DNA from: Albula goreensis
Lineage: Eukaryota > Chordata > Actinopteri > Albuliformes > Albulidae
DNA: 64,000 nt
Assembly: GCA_022829145.1 (NCBI GenBank)
Contig: CM040763.1
Location: 12,447,141 to 12,511,140, forward strand
Direction: 5' to 3'
Shown here in pieces: positions 55,069-64,000 of the stretch. The number at the start of each line of letters is the position of its first letter. The first letter of the stretch is position 1. The notes beneath the pieces were generated by a model. It was not told the DNA's origin. It saw nothing but the letters and a program-made list of their open reading frames with translations, and searched no databases. The position numbers and the translations under genes are program-made.

Positions 55069-58000
55069 TCAGCGAGAGACCCGCGGTGAGTTCTTCACAT
55101 TTTTTATCTCCAGCTCCAACTGTGTTATCCTTATCTCCCTCTGGCTCAGAAGATCCCTCAGGCGACGGATCTCACTCTGCTGCTGGAAGAATGCCTGCCG
55201 GAGCTGGCGGGGAGGCATATGGTTATTTGTTTTTGCAATATGATACGGCCTTAGCAGCATGGGATATTAAAAGATAGCATCGTTTAAAGCATGTATGACT
55301 TTATCTGTACAATGAAGGGATCCTATTTATTAGATTGTACAATCCAGGTTACATGTAGTCATTTACCACCCAACCCTGAACACAACTCCCATTCTCAAAA
55401 CACAGGCCTGAAGTGGCCAAACGTGGATGTGGCCTTGTGAGCAGGTTTTCACAGACAGTATGGGAATGGTGGAGACACCACCAATGCACAGAAACAAACC
55501 AAATCGCCTCCATGTTGGCGAGTATATTTTCTTCACTGACATAGCTGTGTTCACCCGTTGAATGCTACAACGAAACAGAAAGCCAGAGTTCCTGACTCAC
55601 TTTCAATATGCATGATATCTCATCTCATACCACTTATACTTTGAGCGTCAACCCTGATGAGCAGGTAACCTAATTATGGCCATACCTTTTGAGTACACAG
55701 AAAATCTGACTTGTCTGAACTGATAAAGAACCCCATCCCTCAAACCCCAGGTAGAACCCATCGTACCTCACTCTCAGTTTTAGGCGGGGAACACTGGAAG
55801 GCCTCACACCCATTGGATGCGTTGGTCCAGATCATGTCCTGAGCTTTGTCTTCCTGCTGCAGGTTGTTGATGGAGTTTGGGCTCTTGCAGTCCTTGCTGT
55901 CTTCGCTGTCCATCTGAGCGAGCTCCAGCAGTCCGGCCCGGCTCTGTCCATCCAGAGGTCTTCTCAGGGTCCTGTCGTGATCCAGTAATCTAATCCCCGG
56001 CTTCAGAGACATCAGTACTGGGCCTGGAGTGGATCGACAGCAAAGTCATTATTTCACACAAATGAAAAAACTGTGTCAAAAACATTTAGAGGCTGAAGGC
56101 TGAAGGATGTGGGCCAAATGATTTTTGTCAGATTCCTTCACTTGTGTAGAACACCTAGTTCCATCTCCAGAAACAACATAAATCATCTGCAAAATGTGTT
56201 TTGCATACTGATGCCATCAGATTTCTGTATAAAGACTTGATTGCACCCACTCCGACCCCTGATTTCTACTTCCATATTCCGAATATGAACAAGTGGCTGA
56301 TAATAGATTTGTGCTTTGCTAATACAGAAATTTCAGAGCATTTTTCACAATCTAGTATTGTATTGGTTTGCAATGTTCATTGCAACCCTACTTTAAAAAC
56401 CATTTCAATGCCTTTGTTTGAGAAATGTCCATTCTAAATGGGATGCTCTAGCCTGTCTACCAATAGGGATATGGGAAATGTTTGATCTATCACATCTGTT
56501 CTGTACACAGTTTGTTGTTATAGAATGATCCTCATTTGATTAAATTCTTAGCTTTTTAATGCTTAGATAACTAAGCAATCCAACTGGCCTTTAGGTTAAA
56601 ATAGTTTCATGGTGGATGGATAGTAATGAGGCATGAAATTGTGGCTAGAGTGCAAATTTATTACAGAAGAACCAGCAGATAATCCTGTGGCTCTGAATAA
56701 CTGCGTCCAATTGTCTTGCCTACACAAGTGTATGATTTATCAAATGTAGTAACAGATCATAGGTTTATTCACAAACACATGCTGGAAGCAGGTGATGTTC
56801 CACCACAGCTGAGACAATACTTTGTCAGGTTGATAGTTTTGCGCTTTACAAGAGAGGCAATGTTGAACTTCAATACTTGGAAAGAAAACAAAAAAAAAGC
56901 AAAACAAATAAAAAGATCTATCCATAAAACTGGTGTCTTTCTTTTTCCAATAAAATCTGAAATGAAAGCATCCAATCTGTGTGTTCTAACCTTTGTCCAT
57001 CCCCCGTAGCCACTCTTCTGCAGTCATCGCTGGCTCATCCCCAGCAGTCATGGGGTAGATGTCCTCCTGGTACGATTCTGACTGCGCATTGGATACAAAA
57101 CGGGCACTGCTAAAATACTCCACTGCTTTAGTTAATCTACCTCAGTCCATCTGACACAATGCTCTGAGTCTGTACAGTCATGGTACTTTTTCTGTATGCT
57201 ATGAGGCAGTAAACACTCCTGATCATGACATTGCAATGGGGCTTTTTTCAAGTGGAATGACTCATTGAAAGGTTATCATCTTGTCTATCAATGGCTCAGA
57301 TTAAGACTTTAGTTTTATGAGAAACTAAAATCTGTGAATTGGCTAAAGCCCTTGGCTAATCTTAGTACAAAGCCCGAGAAGCTAAAGCATACTCTGATTT
57401 GCGGAGGTGTAATCCTGTTATCACTGCCTGCCTTCCTGTTCTGGCCAGATGAGGGCACCATCTCTCACCCTGCGAGGTACGATCATGGAGAGCGGTTCAA
57501 TGAGACTCTTGATTGTCACCAGCCTGTAAAATCGGAACACCTCACAGGAGCACACATCCAGACCTCGCTTTGGCATGACCCCTAGGGAAAGAGGGGGAGG
57601 AGACAATGACATCACAGCTCATTTCCCTACTGCAGACCACTCATACTGGTTGTGTTTACAGTACCTCTGAATAGCATACTGTGTATAGCATATAGCATAT
57701 TTGCTTTGTTTTTTCACTGCTTACCTTGACCATATCATTAGAACGTATGAGTATACAACAAAAGCACTGCATTCAACTGTTATACTTTTCTCTAAATTTA
57801 GCCCAATCAACAGAAAAACAGATATGTAGTAGCAAAGCACAGAGAAAAGTAAAAAAAAAAAATAGGAAGTTAAAAAAATAGTTTTAAGCCTACCCATTCC
57901 CTTCTGTGGGAGGAATGACCGATGCTCAGTCAGGAACTGCATATAGGGTTTCTCTGAGCTGATTTCGTAATACCTGATATTACCATCGCCCTGAAAGCAA

Positions 58001-61000
58001 AACAGACTTTACTGACTTTACGGGAACAGGAAGTACTCTCACTCTGTTTGACCCATTTATGATCATGGGGCTTCCCTGAATGTGGAGAACAGATACAGGC
58101 CAGTCATAAAGTGTCTCAGATAAGGAGTGCTGATCTGGGATCATGTTTTCCTTGGCTTCATCCTGTCCTAATCAATAATGAGCTAACAATAAGACTGATC
58201 CCAGATCAGGATTCCAGCATTGAGGTGCCTTGTGAATAAAGGCCACGTTCAGTCTGAAACGCAGACTTACCTTCCCGGCCAGGTAGACCATATGAGTATC
58301 GGGGTCATAGAAGGGGAATATTACACCTGAAGAGCCATCCAAGTCCTCCTCTGCCAAAGTCACAGACAGGTCCTCCTGCAGAGCACACACAAACACAGAA
58401 ATTAACAAACACACAAATACAGTGCATACATACACACTGAATACAAAAACCAAAAATGAATTATACAATTATAACATGAGAGTAATGATGCAGACAGGCA
58501 GTGCAAAGACAATTCTCTTTGGCATAAAGAGGTGTGGCTCTATTTAGGACAGGAGATATGTTGCACTTTTGTAAACAATGAAATGTTGTTTCCCTGGTCT
58601 GACACTGTTTCTTGCCACATTGTAAGTCAATCTGTATAAGAGTGCCAAGTAACTGTCATGTAATGTGTAATGTACATGGATGAAACCCTTCAAAAAACCT
58701 TCTTTATTATTGTCAATCCATTGAGTTGATTATACTGGTAATTTGTTTACAATGTAAAACACAGCTGTCGCTGCTCCTACCTGATCCCAGAGAGCTATTT
58801 GCCTGTGGTTCCACCGGGAGTTTCCTGTTGAAAGGAGCATCTTCAGATTTCCTAGAAAGAGCACCTTATTGGCTTTATGTGACTTGCAGTTAGCCTCCTG
58901 AAACAGGAACCAAGAGCAGAGGGAGAAAACAGAGATGAGGTAAGTAGTGTCCCAATCGTCACACTATCACTGGAGGCATGGTTAAACAATACATCGATTT
59001 CATAATGTAAAAGTCTCTTCCTGTTGTTTGGATAATGCAAATGGGAGAATGACTCCTCTGGAAAAAGCTATGCAAAAGCCAACATTTTCTCATTCAGTGC
59101 ATTGCAAGCTGAGACCAAAGTGTGTATGACTCATCCATTTTTACCTTTGCCCTGCAAACGTTCGCTTAGTTTTGAGTAGGTCTCACATACTTTTGATGCT
59201 GTAGAGGCGTTCTAGAGAGATGGATGAAGTATGATATTTTGTAACACTGCATCTCAAAGCATAATATCCATGATACCATTTATGCGTTGGGCCATCATTC
59301 ATTTGTGCATAAAATATGCCTCATAAACATATTGAACATCTTTTTTACAAAAGCAAATGTTTTTAGTTTTGCCTTTAAATATACTGATATAACAAATGAT
59401 TAAGTGTATTACTTAAACTGAATAGCAATTAAAGCTGACAAAGAAATTTATGAGACAGGGAGGAGGAAGACATACTGTTATCCACGCTTGCTATGCTTGT
59501 TCTGGAAAAATCCAAGAATGAATGAACGTGCATGTTGTATGTATTGTGTTGTATGCATGCCTAGATACACACACACATGTAAATGTCCTCACACACACAC
59601 ACACACACCCGTAGGAGCCTCCCAGTGCGAGGATCTATGATGCGTATCTTCTTGTCCTTGCAGGATGTGGCCAGTTTGCTCCCATCAGTGTTGAACGACA
59701 TGGAGAGGACCAGGTCAGTGTGCTCGCTGATTGTCTTCACAGGATTCTTAATCACCTGCTCTGGAGTATCCAGGTTCCACACCATCACCTGAGTGCCAGG
59801 ATAGACATGGCTATGGTCATGTGACATCTCTGTGATATAACCCACCACAAACAAAACCCTCTTTTTCTTGAAAAGTCAGGTTTGTTTCAGCAGTATACAT
59901 GCACACAATCACAACTCAAGTGCAATGAAATAAACAGCAAGAAGCAGTGTCTTTAATTTAATAGCAAAGCAGAGTTTACCACTTCTGAGTGAACCTGACC
60001 AGCAAGGCTACATGAAAGTTAGCATTATAGCTGTCACTGATAACAAGCAACCTTTGACTTGTGAGTGTGAGAACCATGAGAATTGGTCAAGGCCCAGTAC
60101 TGGCTCAGTACCTTGTAGTCATAGGCTGTGCTGAAGAGCACGTTTTCAGCTGTGGGGTGCCACTCGATTAGCCCCACCCTGCGCGAGTGACCTTGCAGCT
60201 CCTTTCTAGGAATTGTGATATCCTTTAATACACCATGCTTTGGAATGTCCCAGATTTTCACCTGAACAAAAGAAAAAAAGCATATATATCATGCAGTTTA
60301 GAATATTTGCTTTAGGTCTAGACTCCGATAAGAAATAAACATCAGCCATACAGATAACAATCAAACGTAGGTTCAAAGCTTTCACTTTAATTCTGTTAGT
60401 CTATCCCCTCAAACAAAGAAACCACAGGGGAAAAAATCTAATCCAGGAGAGAAATAGATATGTTCTGGGCAGTGATCATACTGAATATTTTACTGGGAAT
60501 CAATTTTATTTAAAGCTGCAATTACATTATACACAATGCATCCCATTCATTCATTCATTCATGAATGAATGTATCTATTTGAGAGGGATTACCACAGATA
60601 ACACAGAACACCAGACTTCATTGCAACGACCCCAATCAATTAATTCTACACATGCACGTTCTACACATGTGCCTGAAGCTAATTTAATCCAGTCCCTTGA
60701 TCTGGTTGGTCTTCTAAAACCAGGGGAACTGACACATTTAAATAGAATTTAACAAATATTTAAATATTTGGGGAAGCCCATTTAGAAAGTTCAAATTTGA
60801 ATACATATGTAAAACAAAATGGGTTTTGAATGGTGTTTGTCATTAGAGGAGGATGCGAGAGGGGAGGGGTCTGTGCACTGACTGTGGTGTCCTCAGAGCA
60901 GGATGCAATGCAGAAGTCATTGAAAGGATTCCATTTGATGTCCAGCACATATCCTCTGTGGCCACACACTCGAGGGTGATGTGGGTCTACTTTCCCCGTC

Positions 61001-61406
61001 TGAAAGGAACACCAGGACAGACAGACAGACAGACACAGAGAAAGCCAGGTCAACTTTCTTCCAGTCATATGTCAAAGGTTTGAGCAAAGGTTTTAAAACA
61101 TGTTAATTGCCACCTAAACTGCTTTTAGCAGTGGGTTACAGTATCACATTGTGAGTATCATGTTTCTACAGAGAAAGTAGAACTGAAGGGTGGGAGTGGT
61201 CTCACGTGGTGAATGGAGATGACCAAGAAAGCCCCGCCCCCTGCACACTCTGTGATGACAGCAACGAAGCGTGGGTTGATGGCACAGAAATGGTTGTCCT
61301 GGACGCTCCTGGTGATAGGAACGCCATCGTAGCAGTTCTCCTTGGTGGCAGCCTTACCGAACACATGCCGGAACTTGGAGCTGCGATACTGGGGCCGCCA
61401 TGACAT
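55069..61406 (-). CDS. coro2a: Coronin 2A, eleven coding exons
   Basis: Coding exons on the minus strand are 61406-61206, 60999-60883, 60261-60112, 59788-59609, 58897-58781, 58375-58271, 57990-57894, 57581-57469, 57081-56991, 56023-55767 and 55203-55069. They give 520 residues (human 525). It is an actin-linked WD40 coronin; mammalian CORO2A is also found in NCoR co-repressor complexes. The start [18 protein letters not shown] is the conserved coronin N-terminus. WD repeats form a beta-propeller (about 75-360), with [34 protein letters not shown] and [21 protein letters not shown] coronin extension follows ([13 protein letters not shown], then [19 protein letters not shown]), then a divergent tail (391-476) and a coiled coil ([20 protein letters not shown]). 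The length of the loop after VWNLDTPEQ and the FRHVFGK and ECAGGGAF segments favour CORO2A over CORO2B. The start codon sits immediately after an acceptor, so a 5' non-coding exon lies upstream. Confidence 0.95.
58124..58215. mobile_element. Short MITE with 20-base inverted repeats in a coro2a intron
   Basis: GGAGTGCTGATCTGGGATCA at the left end and TGATCCCAGATCAGGATTCC at the right end are inverted repeats with 18 of 20 bases paired. They enclose 52 bases. Short palindromic elements with these ends are common in fish genomes, as I recall. There is no coding capacity. It lies in the intron between the sixth and seventh coding exons, close to the seventh. Confidence 0.7.
59590..59608. repeat. 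(CA)n microsatellite abutting a coro2a splice donor
   Basis: The repeat reads (GT)n on the coding strand and starts with the GT of the donor of coro2a exon 4 in coding order (59788-59609). See findings. Confidence 0.9.
60552..60571. repeat. Perfect 20-base palindrome in a coro2a intron
   Basis: CATTCATTCATGAATGAATG equals its own reverse complement. It is made of CATT units meeting AATG units and is probably a simple-repeat by-product. Confidence 0.85.
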
Positions 61407-64000
61407 CTGGAAGACAGGACCAGAAGACCAGGATGAAATACACATGGAAAGCAGTTACTGTGCAGAAGAGCCAGGTGCCATGGCAGAAAAATAAAAGTCA
61501 CTACGTGGCACTCTGCTGAATTTATTGTACTCTTCTTTCATTATTTATAATGCTGCATACAGAGAGGTAAAATAATGTTTTATAAAAAAGAACAGACTCA
61601 TAATCAGAGCGAAACAGCTTGACACCAGTAACTAAACTGAATTACACACTTGTAGTTTAAGTGCACACATTGCAATTTAGGTTGGCTGGCTTTTTACTTC
61701 CTTAGCAACATGGCTATTTACAGATACAAAGAAAGTGCATCGGTTCATAGTAACCACAAAACCTTATCACCATGAAGAACATATCAAGATCAAAGAGAAA
61801 AGACTTACACCCTAAAACTGACCAGCTTACTAAGTAATTCAAATTAAATTGATGTGATTTTGCAATACTGTAGGGTAATAAAATTAATAGCTGTGAACAT
61901 ATCTCTGTGAAGCTGCCAAAAGCAGGATGTGTGCTTCTAAGGTGTGTCCTCAGCCACTTGCCCTAATTTGGTTTACCAGCACCCAGGCACTCTGTTGTGG
62001 GTGGTATTTCTGCAGTGTGCCATAGTGGGTTAATAAAGTGAATCCTGAAGTTCAAAAGCATTGAGTACTTTTGCCTGTCTGCTCTGCAGCTCCCAAAGGT
62101 TCAGGAACTAATTGAGATATTAGCATATTAGCCACATGCCAACCACTCAGTGTGACTCCCTTCAGCGTCTCATTTTTATTGATTCATTCTGGGGAATGAG
62201 ACAATTTGGCAGAGGTTAACTATAAGAAGTCAGTCTTTTATTTCAGACAAAAATGAACTGACGCTAAACATTACTATATCACACGAGAATTCCTTGCACC
62301 TTAGAAATGACATCTCTTTCCTGCTGCCAGTTTGTGAAGCGATATGGTTTGAACTTGCCACTGTTTGTGGAATAATTTTGATCTCTCATACAAGGGATCC
62401 GGTATCTGGGAAAGGCCGCCTTTTCATTGAGTCATAGGGGTTGAGGAGAGACAGGAGTGGGTCTGCATTACCTCATACATTTAAAACATCAACAGTGACC
62501 TTTGCGGAAAGACCTGCTGTATCAGATTCCCTCACAGCACCCCCCGCCTGCCAGGTGTGCCGGCTCAGAGGCCACTGTGAGCTCTGATCTGCAGATACAC
62601 TACAGGTGTAAGATGGCAAGATATGCTAAAATAGATAAGCACTCCTGGACATGCATGATTCAATTCCCTCCAATGAATCCTTTATTTAAACCCTTCTAAA
62701 CAGACAATATATGAAAATGTATGTATGCAACCATAAGGCTGTCAGTCGCACAGAAAACCTTATACCCAAGACACGTATTTTATGTGGCTGTAGTTTGATT
62801 GCTATAACAAAATTAGAGTTCAAACCATTAATTCTCACGTTCAAAATATTGCCTAAAAATACATATTTTAAATACACATTTGAATTCCTTACTGTATGTC
62901 ACTCGTGTAAATGCTATTGACAGTCAGTCACATAAAGGCCATTACCAAACAAAACCATAAATTCCTCCTCTAGATAACTGTAAGACTTTCAAACTATGTT
63001 TTCTGGAAAGTAGTGAATGTAGTGACTTTGTCACTGAAGGAAACAGTGCAGAGCTGAGATGTAAGATGAGAAAAAAGTAACAGCATGAGGGGTCGTAAAC
63101 AATGGCACATGGCCGAGTTCAACCACTCTGACAATATCCCAGCCTATCATTGCTTTTTCTATAGAAGTGTCCTTTTTCTTACCTAGATCAGTATGCATTT
63201 GCCTAAAGTGTACAGTCAAAATCCTAACAAAGACAAAGCCCACAGCAGCCTGACTTATTTTATTTATTTTTGGACCCTATTGGAGGTTTTGGGGACACTT
63301 TGAGTGGCTACTTCTGTAGACTGTGAATTCTTTATCCAAGCCCTTGTCATCTCATCTCATTCTGCCTGTTGGCCAAACTTGAATTTGCATGAGAAATGGG
63401 AGAAAATGTTTTTGCTCTTTCACCTTAAGCATAATTAAGCACACTGATACTGGAACTCCAGATCCTTATCAGGCCCATTCTCACATGCTGACCCGCCCAG
63501 AGAGGAATTACGCTTCAAGGCTTCACACAGATTTTCGGATGCTCTAAATGCCATGCATAATACAACACGCGTGGCAAAGAGGGGATAGATAGTATAGGGC
63601 AAGAGAAGTAAATGTGCACTAATGTTAAATGTGCAAATGTTACGTGCCAATGACCTGTTCAGCCTGATGCCCTTGCAATATTTAAATGCTCCTTTCATCT
63701 CCGGGCTTTGCTTAGAAAATGAAAAATCAAATGAAGTCACATGATAGGGTAAACTGATCTGCACAGAGCCTTGCAGTGCATGACGCGCCAGTGCTCAGAG
63801 TTCAGTCTTATATCTGGAAAAAAATAAATCAAGATATATTTACTCAAATCAATGAAGCACTTATAGTGGATGTATTTTCATAACTCATTCATCGAGTGTT
63901 TTGTTAATAATAAATCACGCAAAAAAAAACCCAGTTTTTTAGGTTTATACAATATACAGCAATCTAGTTGTATGTATTTAAAATAATATTGCCATACCAT
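61407..64000 (-). other. Upstream intron and 5' region of coro2a
   Basis: Minus-strand sequence before the first coding exon opens with an acceptor (CTGTCTTCCAG at 61417-61407). It therefore belongs to an intron whose 5' exon is not identified and may lie beyond the window. GC-richer patches at about 61910-62100 and 62500-62620 could be regulatory. Frames present, such as 63435-63764 minus, have no recognisable domain. Confidence 0.55.

Noticed and set aside
63435-63764. Minus-strand 109-codon frame upstream of coro2a
   Set aside because: No start context, domain or splice pattern, and it does not resemble a coronin 5' exon.

Overview
This is vertebrate nuclear DNA, most likely from a ray-finned fish. 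It is AT-rich and CpG-depleted outside promoters, rich in long (CA/GT)n microsatellites, and carries a decayed Tc1-like transposon and small inverted-repeat elements. Its genes are split by GT-AG introns, most of them short. No bacterial, viral or CRISPR features were seen. The fish assignment is an inference from gene compactness, repeat types and protein style; the species cannot be named from the sequence.

Four protein-coding genes are well supported. They are foxe1 (single exon, + strand, 24727-25857), hemgn (four coding exons, - strand, 35035-40269), anp32b (seven coding exons, + strand, 45874-51074) and coro2a (eleven coding exons, - strand, 55069-61406). I assembled the exons by hand: every junction has GT/AG and the phases close, giving proteins of 376, 278, 258 and 520 residues. 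Order and orientation match human chromosome 9q22.33 (FOXE1, HEMGN, ANP32B, CORO2A), but about 37 kb holds what spans roughly a quarter megabase in human. Nothing resembling TRMO, NANS or TRIM14 was recognised between them.

Layout: 1-24.4 kb is a gene-poor flank upstream of foxe1. It has several GC-elevated blocks that could be regulatory, a pogo/Tigger-like MITE at 11990-12301 and large dinucleotide repeats. The stretch 24.4-26.4 kb is the foxe1 unit. From 26.4 to 34.6 kb is intergenic, with the Tc1-like remnant. From 34.6 to 40.5 kb is hemgn, with a possible small antisense transcript inside intron 2. From 45.7 to 51.5 kb is anp32b, with a TATA-like promoter and a second CpG-dense block in intron 1. 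From 51.5 to 54.7 kb is the convergent gap. From 54.7 kb on is coro2a, whose first coding exon begins exactly at an acceptor, so its 5' exon and promoter lie further right or outside the window.

The genes share a syntenic block, not a pathway. foxe1 encodes a forkhead factor of thyroid and pharyngeal development, hemgn an erythroid nuclear regulator, anp32b an acidic leucine-rich histone chaperone, and coro2a a WD40 coronin linked to actin and co-repressor complexes. The least described items are the short, divergent hemogen with an AT-hook-like motif, the nested transcript candidate, a coro2a splice donor that is itself part of a GT microsatellite, and a few isolated coding-like patches that I could not assign.
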